A DNA stretch of 64,000 nt, taken from Wohlfahrtiimonas larvae_A (GTDB lineage Bacteria > Pseudomonadota > Gammaproteobacteria > Cardiobacteriales > Wohlfahrtiimonadaceae). Position numbers and translations under genes: made by a program. Every line of letters starts with the position of its first letter. Position 1 is the first letter of the stretch. Below, piece after piece: positions 8,858 through 18,271 of this stretch. The notes under the pieces are model-generated. The model saw nothing but the letters and a program-made list of their open reading frames with translations. It was not told the DNA's origin and ran no database searches. The stretch spans positions 1 through 64,000 of the forward strand of contig JBEBSR010000006.1 of assembly GCA_040394195.1 (NCBI GenBank), in the 5' to 3' direction.

Positions 8858-9393
8858 TTAATATAGTGCTCACGATAAAATCTCAATTCACCGATGGATT
8901 CACGAATATCATCCAAAGCTTGATGTGTGTTTTGCTTAGCGTATGTTTCACCTTCAGGATACCAGCGTTTAATCATCTCTTTAAACGAACTTACATCCAC
9001 ATTACGATAGTGTAAATAATTATCCACCAATGGCATATATTTTTTTAAAAAGCGACGATCTGTTCCGATACTATTGCCACACAATGGTGAGCTATTTTCA
9101 ACGATCCACTGTGATAAAAACTCAAGTGTCATCTGTTCTGCTTTTGCTAAATCAATTGTACTTGCTTTCACACGATCGATTAAACCAGATTGCCCGTGTG
9201 TATTTTGATTCCACTCATCCATTAAATCTAAAACAGCTTGAGACTGATGAATTGCAATGACCGGGCCTTCGGCCACAATATTCAAGTCACTATCTGTCAC
9301 GATGGAAGCAATCTCAATGATGTGATCACGCGTCTCATCCAATCCTGTCATTTCTAAATCGACCCAAAACAAATAACGATCACTTGTCTGCAT
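8854..9393 (-). CDS. orn: Oligoribonuclease
   Basis: 3'-5' exoribonuclease that degrades dinucleotides and very short RNAs at the end of mRNA and cyclic-di-GMP turnover. DEDDh motifs are intact: FWVDLEMTGLD (first D and E), CGNSIGTDRRFL, and HQALDDIRESI with the catalytic histidine. The ATG at 9393 has GAAGGTGA in front and yields 179 aa against 181 aa in E. coli. An upstream ATG would run through the sodC terminator hairpin and is rejected. It heads the run orn-pgpA-nuclease-PH-MCE. Confidence 0.95.
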   Translation of the reverse strand: MQTSDRYLFWVDLEMTGLDETRDHIIEIASIVTDSDLNIVAEGPVIAIHQSQAVLDLMDEWNQNTHGQSGLIDRVKASTIDLAKAEQMTLEFLSQWIVENSSPLCGNSIGTDRRFLKKYMPLVDNYLHYRNVDVSSFKEMIKRWYPEGETYAKQNTHQALDDIRESIGELRFYREHYIK

Positions 9394-9408
9394 TGCTAAA
9401 TCACCTTC

Positions 9409-9443
9409 AAAAATAAAGGGACATTCTATCATGATGTCCCTTT
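9409..9443 (-). terminator. Intrinsic terminator after sodC
   Basis: A 10-bp perfect stem (AAAGGGACAT at 9415-9424 with ATGTCCCTTT at 9434-9443) and a 9-nt loop are followed on the minus strand by ATTTTT. It lies between the sodC stop and the orn ribosome-binding site, so it should separate the two genes or reduce read-through into orn. Confidence 0.68.
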
Positions 9444-9468
9444 AATTGTATTTCACTGATTTTGATTG

Positions 9469-9996
9469 TTATTTAGGAATGACACCACAAGCCATTCTTG
9501 CGCCACCACCGCCTAACGGTGCTGGATCATCAGAGAAGTTGTCACCATGAACATGCACCATAATTGCACGATCTTTAATGTCAGAAACAGACTTAATGCG
9601 TGGTGCTAATACCGCTGTTGTTGCTGTACCATCTGCCACGACATGCAATGGTGGTAAATCACCTAAGTGGCCATCTCCCCAAGGTGCCCCATGTTTTTTT
9701 GTATCAGCAGGATCAAAATGACCACCAGCTGCTAATGCAGGCCCTTTTGTGCCATCTACCGCTGTATTATCACAACTTGGATTTGCATGAACATGGAAAC
9801 CATGCACACCTGCGGTTAATCCAGTTAAATTTGGCGTGAAGACAACACCATATTTTGTATCTTGCAATTCAACTGTGCCGATCTTATCTGTAACGCCATC
9901 AGCTGTAACGATATTCATATCAACTGTGACGGTTTCTGCCAATGAATATGAAGTAAACAATGCTGATAAAGACAATGCCAAAACGATTTTTTTCAT
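9469..9996 (-). CDS. sodC: Periplasmic Cu,Zn superoxide dismutase
   Basis: Converts superoxide to oxygen and hydrogen peroxide in the periplasm. A signal peptide (MKKIVLALSLSALFTSYSLA) is followed by a domain with all metal ligands: HVHANPSC (copper and the disulfide cysteine), GGHFDP, HGAPWGDGHLGDLP (zinc) and MVHVHGDNFSD. The C-terminal GGGGARMACGVI carries the second disulfide cysteine. It is 175 aa, as in E. coli (173 aa). The ATG at 9996 follows AGAGGA; the longer upstream frame would put basic residues ahead of the signal. It is a single gene with its own terminator. Confidence 0.95.
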   Translation of the reverse strand: MKKIVLALSLSALFTSYSLAETVTVDMNIVTADGVTDKIGTVELQDTKYGVVFTPNLTGLTAGVHGFHVHANPSCDNTAVDGTKGPALAAGGHFDPADTKKHGAPWGDGHLGDLPPLHVVADGTATTAVLAPRIKSVSDIKDRAIMVHVHGDNFSDDPAPLGGGGARMACGVIPK

Positions 9997-10081
9997 GTTA
10001 ACCATCCTCTTATAATTTATTATTGAGAAATAATTTTGCACAACTTCTTTACAGTAGCATTAAATCATTCAGCAAACGAAT

Positions 10082-10690
10082 TTATACATTATGCTTTTTC
10101 AAAATATCCATCACTTCTTCTGATGAATTCACGATATAAACCCAATCAAAGGTATCTGCACTGATGAGTCTTTTATCCATCAATGATGTTTTAAACCAAG
10201 TAAATAATTGCGCCCAAAAATCATTATCAAATAAAATCACTGGAGAGCGCTTTAATTTGCCCGTTTGAATCAACGTTAACACTTCAAATAATTCATCCAA
10301 TGTACCAAAACCGCCTGGCATACAAATGAATGCAGATGAGTAATTAAAAAACGTGAGTTTTCTAGGAATAAACTGTGAGAACTTTAACGGTTTTGTCTGA
10401 TAAGGATTAGGATGTTGCTCACGTGGCAATACAATATTTAAACCAACTGATTCAGCTTTACCCTGAACTGCACCTTGGTTTGCGGCTGCCATAATGCCAG
10501 GCCCACCGCCTGAAATAATTGCAAAACCCGCTTCTGCTATCTTCTGTGCAACTTCAACTGTTGCTTGATAATAGTAATCATCCTCTGGGATTCTTGCTGA
10601 ACCAAAGATTGTCACAGCTGTTCCTAAATCATGTAATGTTTCTTCTGCTTGCTTTAATTCTTGATCAATTTGATTCGCATTCCACAACAT
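10082..10690 (-). CDS. LOG-family nucleotide phosphoribohydrolase-like protein
   Basis: Rossmann-fold protein of the LOG (lysine decarboxylase-like, TIGR00730-type) family. Many members cut the N-glycosidic bond of nucleoside 5'-monophosphates; the annotation lysine decarboxylase is historical. Visible motifs are AVTIFGSARI, ISGGGPGIMAAANQGA and PGGFGTLDELFEVLTLIQTGK, the last being the catalytic PGGxGTxxE pattern. It is 202 aa. A monocistronic gene divergent from ubiD. The true substrate is unknown. Confidence 0.88.
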   Translation of the reverse strand: MLWNANQIDQELKQAEETLHDLGTAVTIFGSARIPEDDYYYQATVEVAQKIAEAGFAIISGGGPGIMAAANQGAVQGKAESVGLNIVLPREQHPNPYQTKPLKFSQFIPRKLTFFNYSSAFICMPGGFGTLDELFEVLTLIQTGKLKRSPVILFDNDFWAQLFTWFKTSLMDKRLISADTFDWVYIVNSSEEVMDILKKHNV

Positions 10691-10800
10691 AGCATCCTCT
10701 TTTGCTTTTAAATATCATCATTCAAAGTTAAGTTGGGAATTATAACAGAAGCATTTTTATTAATGTTATAATCAGATTTTTTTGGATTGGACTGATCGGC

Positions 10801-12273
10801 ATGCAATTTCAAGATTTACGAGAATTCATCGATTATTTAGAAAAAAATGGCAAATTACAGAGAATTTCCCACGAGATTGATACCAATCTTGAAATGACTG
10901 AATTTTCGGATCACGTTTTAAGACAACAAGGCCCTGCCCTTTTATTTGAAAATCCAAAAGATCACTCCATTCCTGTTTTAACCAATCTTTTTGGTACACC
11001 AGAACGCGTTGCCTTGGCTATTGGTGAAACAGATCCTGCAAAATTACGCGAAATCGGTGAATTATTAGCATTCTTGAAAGAACCTAATCCTCCAGAAAGC
11101 TTGCGCTCCATGATTAAACAATTCCCAATATTCAAAAAAGTATTGGCGATGAAATCAAAAGTGACATCATCACCAGCTTGCCGTGAAGTTGTGATTGAAA
11201 AAGATGATGTAGACTTAAGCAAATTACCCATTCAAAAATGTTGGCCATTGGATGCAGCACCTTTAATTACTTGGGGCTTAACCATCACAAAAGGGCCGCA
11301 TAAAAAACGCCAAAATATTGGTATTTATCGCCAACAAGTGATTGGTAAAAATCGCATCATCATGCGCTGGCTAGCTCATCGTGGCGGCGCTTTGGACTTC
11401 CGTGAATTCCAATTAAAAAACCCAGGCAAACCTTTCCCTGTAGCAGTTGCTTTGGGCGCTGATCCTGCGACAATCATTGCAGCAGTTACGCCGATCCCAG
11501 ATACATTATCTGAATATGCATTTGCTGGCTTATTGCGTGGCAAGAAAACTTATGTTGCAAAATCATTAATTTCAGATGAATTAACTGTGCCTGCCTATGC
11601 AGAAATCGTATTGGAAGGCTATATTTATCCTGATGATATGGCACCTGAAGGCCCTTATGGTGATCACACTGGTTACTACAATGAAGTAGATACTTTCCCT
11701 GTGATGACAGTTGAGCGTATTACTCATCGTAAGGATCCAATTTACCATTCAACTTATACTGGCCGCCCGCCTGATGAGCCTGCAATGCTCGGCGTTGCTT
11801 TGAATGAAGTTTTTGTACCAATCATCAAAAAGCAATTCCCAGAAATTGTTGATTTCTATTTACCACCTGAAGGCTGTTCTTATCGTATGGCAGTTGTTTC
11901 TATGAAGAAGCAATATCCTGGCCATGCAAAGCGCTTAATGCTGGGGGTTTGGTCATTTCTTCGCCAATTCATGTATACAAAATTTGTGATCATTGTGGAT
12001 GAAGACGTGAACTGCCGAGATTGGAACGATGTAATTTGGGCAATCACGACACGAATGGATCCATCACGGGATACTGTTATGATTGATAACACACCGATTG
12101 ATTATCTAGATTTTGCTTCACCAGTTTCGGGCTTAGGCTCTAAAATGGGCATGGATGCTACTAACAAATGGCCGGGCGAAACCGATCGTGAATGGGGCAT
12201 TCCTATAGAAATGGATCAAGAAGTTGTCGATAAAATGAGTAAAATTCTAAAAGAGTATGGCTATGAAAGATAA
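10801..12273 (+). CDS. ubiD: 4-hydroxy-3-polyprenylbenzoate decarboxylase
   Basis: Prenylated-FMN-dependent decarboxylase of ubiquinone synthesis. It is 490 aa, as expected (E. coli 497 aa). Clear family regions are the N-terminal FQDLREFIDYLEKNGKL, NIGIYRQQVIGKNRIIMRWLAHRGG around the cofactor site, and PEGPYGDHTGYYNE with the conserved glutamate-rich loop. The ending GSKMGMDATNKWPGE is also typical. The cofactor-making partner UbiX is not in this window. The start at 10801 is only the second base region after a TATAAT-like sequence about 30 nt upstream. gmhA begins inside its last codons. Confidence 0.96.
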   Translation: MQFQDLREFIDYLEKNGKLQRISHEIDTNLEMTEFSDHVLRQQGPALLFENPKDHSIPVLTNLFGTPERVALAIGETDPAKLREIGELLAFLKEPNPPESLRSMIKQFPIFKKVLAMKSKVTSSPACREVVIEKDDVDLSKLPIQKCWPLDAAPLITWGLTITKGPHKKRQNIGIYRQQVIGKNRIIMRWLAHRGGALDFREFQLKNPGKPFPVAVALGADPATIIAAVTPIPDTLSEYAFAGLLRGKKTYVAKSLISDELTVPAYAEIVLEGYIYPDDMAPEGPYGDHTGYYNEVDTFPVMTVERITHRKDPIYHSTYTGRPPDEPAMLGVALNEVFVPIIKKQFPEIVDFYLPPEGCSYRMAVVSMKKQYPGHAKRLMLGVWSFLRQFMYTKFVIIVDEDVNCRDWNDVIWAITTRMDPSRDTVMIDNTPIDYLDFASPVSGLGSKMGMDATNKWPGETDREWGIPIEMDQEVVDKMSKILKEYGYER

Positions 12274-12844
12274 TATTATTCAGCAAATTCAAGCATCAAT
12301 CGATACTAAACAAGCAATTTTGAAAGATGAAATTTTACTCAACAACATCATAACTGTTGCCGATAAACTCATTCAACTGTATCGCAATAATGGTAAAATC
12401 TTAATCGCTGGCAATGGTGGCTCAGCTGCTGATGCTCAGCACATGGCGGCAGAATTAGTTGGCCGATTTGAATTAGAACGTAAAGGCTTACCTGCAATTG
12501 CACTAACTACTGATAGTTCAATTTTAACTGCTGTGGGCAATGATTATGGTTATCATTATACTTTTGCTCGCCAAGTGGAAGCTTTAGGCAATGCCAATGA
12601 TGCCTTCATCGCCATTTCTACATCAGGTAATTCTGAAAGCATTGTTAATGCCGTGAAAGCTGCCAAAGAACAAGGCTTATACTGTATTGGCTTAACAGGA
12701 TCAAAAACATGTAAAATGGATGATTTATGTGATGTTATGTTGAAAATACCATCCATACATACACCAAGAATTCAAGAATCACATTTATTGATTGAACACA
12801 TGCTGTGCCAAATCATTGAAACTAATCTGTTTGCTCAAAATTAA
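12263..12844 (+). CDS. gmhA: Sedoheptulose 7-phosphate isomerase (phosphoheptose isomerase)
   Basis: First step of ADP-heptose synthesis for the LPS inner core. SIS fold with AGNGGSAADAQHMAAELVGRF, GNDYGY, FIAISTSGNSESIV, and RIQESHLLIEHMLCQIIE, which keeps the catalytic histidine of GmhA. DiaA, a DnaA-binding relative, is the alternative: the final residues ETNLFAQN recall DiaA, but the GNGGS loop and the histidine favour GmhA. The ATG at 12263 has AAGAG 7 nt upstream. It overlaps the ubiD stop by 11 nt. Confidence 0.87.
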   Translation: MKDNIIQQIQASIDTKQAILKDEILLNNIITVADKLIQLYRNNGKILIAGNGGSAADAQHMAAELVGRFELERKGLPAIALTTDSSILTAVGNDYGYHYTFARQVEALGNANDAFIAISTSGNSESIVNAVKAAKEQGLYCIGLTGSKTCKMDDLCDVMLKIPSIHTPRIQESHLLIEHMLCQIIETNLFAQN

Positions 12845-12863
12845 TCATTACAGGTCATTTGCC

Positions 12864-13340
12864 ATGTTAAAACTATTCAAAATATTACCTTTAGCTCTTT
12901 TACTAACAGCATGCGCATCAACGTTTGGTGATCAAGCTAAAAATGCCATCACTTATCAAGAAGCAGTTCAATCACCATCTAATGCTTTAGGTAAAACCAT
13001 TATTGTTGGTGGCCCAATCATTTCATACAACCAAACAGCAACTGGTACACAGATCGAAATTGCGAATGCGCCTTTGAATGACCAAGATGCACCATCCATT
13101 CATGGCAATAGCAGCCAACGTGTGATCATCAACATTCCTGAAACGATTCCATCAGAACAGCTTCAGAATGTACGTATTTCAGCAATCGGTACAATCACAG
13201 ATCTAGCTGAAATGACTCGCTATGGCAATACTAAAATCATCATGATTTCAGCGCAGCAACATCGTATTTGGAGAACAACTAAACCAATGTTTGATCCAAA
13301 TAATAAAGAGCGTTACGGTTATAAATACGAGGTGCAGTAA
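12864..13340 (+). CDS. Slp-family outer-membrane lipoprotein
   Basis: 158-aa predicted lipoprotein with signal peptide MLKLFKILPLALLLTAC, the lipobox being LLTAC. The mature part has the Slp-like sequence GKTIIVGGPIISYNQTATGTQIEIANAPLN followed by an OB-like beta-rich stretch with VRISAIGTI. E. coli Slp is a starvation/acid-stress lipoprotein of unclear function, so only the location is confidently predicted. It begins 19 nt after gmhA and ends 3 nt before the glycosyltransferase gene, so the three are probably one transcript. Confidence 0.75.
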   Translation: MLKLFKILPLALLLTACASTFGDQAKNAITYQEAVQSPSNALGKTIIVGGPIISYNQTATGTQIEIANAPLNDQDAPSIHGNSSQRVIINIPETIPSEQLQNVRISAIGTITDLAEMTRYGNTKIIMISAQQHRIWRTTKPMFDPNNKERYGYKYEVQ

Positions 13341-13343
13341 ACT

Positions 13344-14444
13344 ATGAAAATCCTACAAATTCTTCCTGCACTGAATCAAGGTGGCGTTGAGTACTACATT
13401 TTAGAAAATTCTCGATTTATTAATGAATATGCTGATTCTTACGTAATTTCAGCTGGCGGTCGATTGGTGCCTGAGCTCTTAAAAAATGGCTCTAAGCATT
13501 TTGAATTGCCTATCGAGAAGAAAAACCTAAAATCTTTATTTCAAGTTGGAAAAATTGTAAAAATTATTGAGGAAGTTCATCCTGATATCATTCACATTCA
13601 TTCAAGATTACAGGCATGGTTAATTTATTTTGCATTAAAAAAGTTATCTTACCGCCCTAAAGTTGTGACAACTGCTCATAGTTTTAATTCCATTAGCCGA
13701 TACAGCCGACAAATACTTCGCGCAGATAAAGTCATTGCTGTTTCACAATTCCTCAAAGACTATCTAGCAAAAAATTATCCACAAGAAGCTGTGGATAAAA
13801 TAGAAGTTATCACTCAAGGAATAGATGACACTAAGTTCAACAGAACTGTTGTCCCATCAACTAAAATTCAAGAGAAAATCAAAAGCTTTGGCATCAATAT
13901 TGAGACCGATAAAATTTTATTATTACCAGGAAGGATTACTAGATTCAAAGGCATTCCTGCATTAATTGATTTGATGTATAAACTCAAACAAGATGGGTTT
14001 CATAACGTTAAAGCTTTGATTGTTGGTGAATACAACTCAAGAAATCAGAATTTCTACAATGAAATGCAAGAAAAAATCAGCAAACTATCCCTAACAGATA
14101 CAATCTTTTGGTTTGGAACTTGCGATGATATGCCATCCATTTATACAATGGCAGATATTAGCTTTTCGCTCACATCAAAACCTGAATCTTATGGTAGAAC
14201 TGTATTAGAATCTTTAGCTTGTGGGACACCTATGATTGGTTATAATTACGGTGGTGTTCAAGAAAATTTAGAAAAATATTTTCCATTAGGTGCAATTACG
14301 CCAAACGACCCAACAGCGCTTTATAACGCAGTAATTACACTCTTAAATACTGGGCCAGAAGATAGGGAAATTCCAGCTATTGATGACAATATTTTATCTG
14401 CTCAAAAAAAGCTTCAAGATTTGTATGAATCTTTATTGAGATAA
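13344..14444 (+). CDS. Glycosyltransferase family 4 protein
   Basis: GT-B-fold transferase, probably acting on LPS or another envelope glycan on the cytoplasmic face of the membrane. The N-terminal motif LPALNQGGVEYYIL and HIHSRLQAWL mark the acceptor half. The C-terminal donor half has LLLPGRITRFKGIPALI, and the E-x7-E signature in KPESYGRTVLESLACGTPMIGYNYGG. It is 366 aa without a membrane segment. The link to gmhA suggests LPS core work, which is inference; donor and acceptor are unknown. Confidence 0.88.
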   Translation: MKILQILPALNQGGVEYYILENSRFINEYADSYVISAGGRLVPELLKNGSKHFELPIEKKNLKSLFQVGKIVKIIEEVHPDIIHIHSRLQAWLIYFALKKLSYRPKVVTTAHSFNSISRYSRQILRADKVIAVSQFLKDYLAKNYPQEAVDKIEVITQGIDDTKFNRTVVPSTKIQEKIKSFGINIETDKILLLPGRITRFKGIPALIDLMYKLKQDGFHNVKALIVGEYNSRNQNFYNEMQEKISKLSLTDTIFWFGTCDDMPSIYTMADISFSLTSKPESYGRTVLESLACGTPMIGYNYGGVQENLEKYFPLGAITPNDPTALYNAVITLLNTGPEDREIPAIDDNILSAQKKLQDLYESLLR

Positions 14445-14498
14445 TTTGCTAATATATACAACCTTTATGTTTTCATTATTTCTTTGATTTAACCACCA

Positions 14499-15776
14499 AT
14501 GACAGTAATAGCTATCGGCATTAATCACAAAGCAGCTTCGGTTGAAATCCGCGGCCAAGCTTCCGTATTGCCTGAAAAAGTCCCAGCATTCTTACAAACA
14601 CTCAAAGATAATGAGTGGACGAACGGTGCTGTCATTCTTTCGACATGCAACAGAACAGAATTTTATTTAGATGGATTAACGGTTCCTTTAGAAGAATTTT
14701 TCTCACTTTGGGCAAGCCATTCAAAAATCTCCATCGATAATATTCAAGAATATCATTATTGCTACCGCGATAATGAGGCAATCTCGCACTTATTGCGTGT
14801 AACTGCTGGCTTAGATTCATTGATTTTGGGTGAACCTCAAATCATGGGACAATTGCGCATCGCATTTGATTTATCACATCAAGCTAATGCGCTTTGTAAA
14901 ACCCTGAATCGATTATTCCAATTAGCTTTCCAAACAGCAAAACGCATTCGCACAGAAACCAATATTGGTGCCTATACAATTTCAGTTGCATATACTTCTG
15001 TCCAATTAGCAAAGCAAATATTTGATATTTCAGAACAAAAAGCACTATTGATTGGTGCTGGTGAAACTATAGAATTAGTGGCCGAGCATTTGATTGAAGC
15101 GAATGTTAAGTCCATCGCAATTGCTAATAGAACACAAAGCCGCGCACATGAAATGAGCGGCAGATTAGCAATTCCTGCTTCTGTACATGAATTAAATGAA
15201 TTACCAAAACTGTTAGAAAATGCTGACATTGTCATTTCCTCAACAGGCGCACCTTTTTCTTTAATCTCTAAAGAAATGGCGAGCAATGCTTTAAAAGCTC
15301 GTCGAAACAAACCTATTTTAATGGTGGATATCGCAGTTCCTCGCGATATTGATGCCAATGTTAATGAACTCGATGATATTTATCTCTATAGCGTAGATGA
15401 TTTAAACAATATCGTTGAAAAGAATTATCAATCCAGAGAAGCTGCTGCAAAAGAAGCAGAAGTTTATGTTCAGCAAAGCGTTTCAGAATGGGAAGATTGG
15501 TTGCAACTTGCTGATCTCTCTGTCCATCTACAATCAGTCTTCCATTTTGTTGATGAGCAAAAAAATACAACCCTGCGTAAAGCCCGCCAATTAGTGAATC
15601 ATCAGGATCAGCATGAGCTTGATGAAGTGATTGATCAAGTGGTTTCACAAATGGGTAATCGAATTCTACACCCATTGATCTCTTTAATTAAAGAGCTAGA
15701 ACAGGAAGGTAATTCCGATATGGTTAATAGAATTCTTGCTCAATACACACCTAGTAAGAAACGCACATCTCATTAG
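14499..15776 (+). CDS. hemA: Glutamyl-tRNA reductase
   Basis: Reduces glutamyl-tRNA(Glu) to glutamate-1-semialdehyde, the first step of C5-pathway heme synthesis. The nucleophilic cysteine lies in ILSTCNRTEFYL (~Cys50), followed by SLILGEPQIMGQLR. The NADPH-binding fold has LLIGAGETIELVAEHL, and the C-terminal helical dimerisation domain is present. At 425 aa it matches E. coli (418 aa). The spacing before the start is poor in Shine-Dalgarno sequence. It leads into the purine phosphoribosyltransferase gene 26 nt later. Confidence 0.96.
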   Translation: MTVIAIGINHKAASVEIRGQASVLPEKVPAFLQTLKDNEWTNGAVILSTCNRTEFYLDGLTVPLEEFFSLWASHSKISIDNIQEYHYCYRDNEAISHLLRVTAGLDSLILGEPQIMGQLRIAFDLSHQANALCKTLNRLFQLAFQTAKRIRTETNIGAYTISVAYTSVQLAKQIFDISEQKALLIGAGETIELVAEHLIEANVKSIAIANRTQSRAHEMSGRLAIPASVHELNELPKLLENADIVISSTGAPFSLISKEMASNALKARRNKPILMVDIAVPRDIDANVNELDDIYLYSVDDLNNIVEKNYQSREAAAKEAEVYVQQSVSEWEDWLQLADLSVHLQSVFHFVDEQKNTTLRKARQLVNHQDQHELDEVIDQVVSQMGNRILHPLISLIKELEQEGNSDMVNRILAQYTPSKKRTSH

Positions 15777-15802
15777 TTTTAATCATCCAAATAGGTAATA
15801 TC

Positions 15803-16360
15803 ATGTCAAATCCCGACAATAAGGCTCAGCAAATCTTAGCCAATTCTGAAGAAATTATTTCTGCCAAAGCAGTTGAAAATGCATTGGATGAAATGGCTGT
15901 AGTCATTAAGAATGACTTATCAGATTTAGATCCTGTCGTTTTAGTGGTTATGAATGGTGCGTTAATTCCTGGCGGCCTTCTACTTTCTCGTTTAAATTTC
16001 CCATTCAGAATCGGTTACCTTCATGCAACGCGTTATCGTGGTGAAACAACTGGTGGAGATTTACACTGGGTTGCACAACCAAGTATTCCTGTTGAAGGAC
16101 AACCTGTACTTTTAATTGACGATATTTTCGATGAAGGTACTACACTAGAAGCAATCACTAAGGCTTTAGTAGATATGGGTGCAACAAAAGTTTATACCGC
16201 AACTTTATTTAATAAGGTACATGATCGCAAACCTAAAGATTTTAAGGTAGATTATATTGGTCTAGATGTTCCAGATCGTTATGTATTTGGTTGTGGCATG
16301 GATTGCAACGAATATTGGCGCAACCTTGGCAGTATCTGGGCTTTGAAGAACGAATCGTAA
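15803..16360 (+). CDS. hpt: Hypoxanthine-guanine phosphoribosyltransferase
   Basis: Purine salvage enzyme that joins PRPP to hypoxanthine or guanine. The PRPP loop is VLLIDDIFDEGTTLEAI, and the base-binding C terminus has VDYIGLDVPDRYVFGCGMD, typical of HGPRTs. It is 185 aa. It carries the N-terminal extension seen in Pseudomonas/Acinetobacter-type proteins rather than the E. coli Hpt form. It precedes tolB by 20 nt, with no terminator between them. Confidence 0.9.
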   Translation: MSNPDNKAQQILANSEEIISAKAVENALDEMAVVIKNDLSDLDPVVLVVMNGALIPGGLLLSRLNFPFRIGYLHATRYRGETTGGDLHWVAQPSIPVEGQPVLLIDDIFDEGTTLEAITKALVDMGATKVYTATLFNKVHDRKPKDFKVDYIGLDVPDRYVFGCGMDCNEYWRNLGSIWALKNES

Positions 16361-16380
16361 ATCATCTCAAGAGGTGTAAA

Positions 16381-17631
16381 ATGAAGAAACATGTTGCAAA
16401 ATTGACGTATTGGATACTAATAACGCTGGTTTCTCTAATCTCTTTTAGCCATGCGCAATTAAAAATACAAGTGACCAAAGCTGCCAACAATGCAATTCCA
16501 ATTGCACTGTTTTCAGCGGATGCACAAGGTAATTACGTAGAACAAATAGTCGGTGCTGACCTTGCTCGCTCTGGCCGCTTCATTGCATTACCAGCTAAAA
16601 GTTCTCCAGAACCAACGGCAGGACCTGCAAGTATTAATAGCGATGCATGGATGCAACGTGGCGTTCAATATGGTGTATTTTTAACGGTGAGAGGTAATCA
16701 AATTTCTGTAGATTTGATGAATACTTTCTCAAAAACCTCTATGTTGCAACGCGTTTATACTGTAAATGGTGGCAATGAACGCCAATGGCGTAAAACTGCT
16801 CACCAAATTGCAGATTCAATTTACGAAAAGATCTTAGGTGTGACTGGTTCTTTTGATACAAAAGTTGCTTATGTTGCTAAAAATGGTCGCCAATATCAGT
16901 TAATCGTATCGGATGCTGATGGTGCGTATCCAAGCACTATTTTCAACTCAGCTGAGCCAATTTTATCACCAGCATGGTCACCAAATGGCCAGCAAGTTGC
17001 TTATTCTTCATTAGAAGGTAAAAAGAGCAAGATTGTTGTACAAGATATCTATTCAGGCAAACGTCATGTTGTACTAGATTTACCAGGCATCAACGGTGCT
17101 CCTTCTTGGTCTCCAGATGGCACACGCTTGGTATTTACATTATCTAAAGATGGCAACCCTGAAATTTATACATCAGATGTTTATGGCAAGAATTTAACTC
17201 GCCTCACTAATCATCCTGGGATTGATACAGAACCTGTTTGGGGTAAAGACAATATGATTTACTTCACATCAGACAGAGCTGGCAATCCTCAAGTTTACCG
17301 CATCGGTGCAAACGGCGGAACACCTGTCAGAATTTCAACATCCGGCAACTACAATGCCAGCCCTTCTATTTCTAATGATAGCCGCTACTTGGCTGTTATG
17401 AATCGCAATGGCGGTGGCTTTGGAATTGCAATCATTGATTTACAAACAGGTGCAACGAAGCGTTTAACCAACGGCGGTAAAGATGAAGCACCAAGCTTCT
17501 CAAGTAATGGTCACATGATCATTTATGCGAATGGCAATGGTGGTTTAAATGCTGTTTCTAATGACGGCAATGTAACACAACGATTCTCAAGCAATGCTTC
17601 AGATGTCCGCGAGCCTGCTTGGTCGAACTAA
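16381..17631 (+). CDS. tolB: Tol-Pal system periplasmic beta-propeller protein
   Basis: Periplasmic partner of Pal in the Tol-Pal system that pulls in the outer membrane during division. A signal peptide (ILITLVSLISFSHAQ) is followed by an N-terminal alpha/beta domain and a six-bladed propeller built from repeats such as SPAWSPNGQQVAYSS, APSWSPDGTRLVFTL and EPVWGKDNMIYFTS. It is 416 aa. The ATG at 16381 is preceded by GAGGTGTAAA; an upstream frame overlapping hpt is rejected because the signal peptide would be internal. tolQ, tolR and tolA are not in the window. Confidence 0.96.
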   Translation: MKKHVAKLTYWILITLVSLISFSHAQLKIQVTKAANNAIPIALFSADAQGNYVEQIVGADLARSGRFIALPAKSSPEPTAGPASINSDAWMQRGVQYGVFLTVRGNQISVDLMNTFSKTSMLQRVYTVNGGNERQWRKTAHQIADSIYEKILGVTGSFDTKVAYVAKNGRQYQLIVSDADGAYPSTIFNSAEPILSPAWSPNGQQVAYSSLEGKKSKIVVQDIYSGKRHVVLDLPGINGAPSWSPDGTRLVFTLSKDGNPEIYTSDVYGKNLTRLTNHPGIDTEPVWGKDNMIYFTSDRAGNPQVYRIGANGGTPVRISTSGNYNASPSISNDSRYLAVMNRNGGGFGIAIIDLQTGATKRLTNGGKDEAPSFSSNGHMIIYANGNGGLNAVSNDGNVTQRFSSNASDVREPAWSN

Positions 17632-17672
17632 CAATATCAACGTACTGATTAATTTCAAAATTGGGAGAAATT

Positions 17673-18173
17673 ATGAAAAAACGCAGCTTCAAACTTCTTA
17701 GCATTGTTTGTCTTTCTGCACTCGTTGCAGCTTGTTCTTCCACGTCTGGATCAGGCGCTGGCGGTACTGATGCTTATGGCAACGGTTCTGGTTACAATGG
17801 CGCACAAGCAAGCACTTACCATGATGAGATGTATGGCAAACGCGGCACACAAGATCGTATCGTATACTTCGATTTCGACTCAGATCGCTTACGTCAAGAA
17901 TCATATGCGGTTGTGAGCGCACATGCAGCTGAACTTCGCAATAATCCATCACGTGGCATCATTTTAGAAGGCCATACTGATGATCGCGGTTCACGTGAAT
18001 ACAATATCGGTTTAGGCGAAAGACGTGCTAAGTCTGTTTCTAGCCTAATGACCTCAGAAGGTGTTAGCCCTAACCAAATCCGTGTTGTGAGCTATGGTAA
18101 AGAGCGCCCTGCTGTTGGTGGCTCAGATGAAGGTTCTCGTGCACAAAATCGTCGTGTAGAAATCATCTACTAA
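17673..18173 (+). CDS. pal: Peptidoglycan-associated lipoprotein
   Basis: Outer-membrane lipoprotein that binds peptidoglycan and TolB. Signal peptide with lipobox LVAAC (mature Cys about residue 22), a Gly/Ser-rich linker, then an OmpA-like domain: IVYFDFDSDRLRQE, EGHTDDRGSREYNIGLGERRAKSV and RVVSYGKERP. It is 166 aa (E. coli 173 aa). The ATG at 17673 follows GGGAGAAATT. It lies 41 nt after tolB and ends the operon at a strong terminator. Confidence 0.97.
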   Translation: MKKRSFKLLSIVCLSALVAACSSTSGSGAGGTDAYGNGSGYNGAQASTYHDEMYGKRGTQDRIVYFDFDSDRLRQESYAVVSAHAAELRNNPSRGIILEGHTDDRGSREYNIGLGERRAKSVSSLMTSEGVSPNQIRVVSYGKERPAVGGSDEGSRAQNRRVEIIY

Positions 18174-18194
18174 TCGCTAACGTTAAAACCTTTC

Positions 18195-18228
18195 AAAGCG
18201 CACAGAGAGATTCTTTCTGTGCGCTTTT
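18195..18228 (+). terminator. Intrinsic terminator after pal
   Basis: Stem AAAGCGCACAGA (18195-18206) pairs with TCTGTGCGCTTT (18216-18227) around a 9-nt loop and ends in TTTT. It is 20 nt past the pal stop. Confidence 0.85.
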
Positions 18229-18271
18229 GCTATCTATGGCATAATTATTTCTTTTTTATGTCGAAAAGATC

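Noticed and set aside
9394..9432. Upstream in-frame start for orn
   Set aside because: It would translate through the sodC terminator hairpin and add residues absent from the family.
12257..12262. ATG at 12257 as the gmhA start
   Set aside because: Spacing to AAGAG is too short; the ATG at 12263 fits better.
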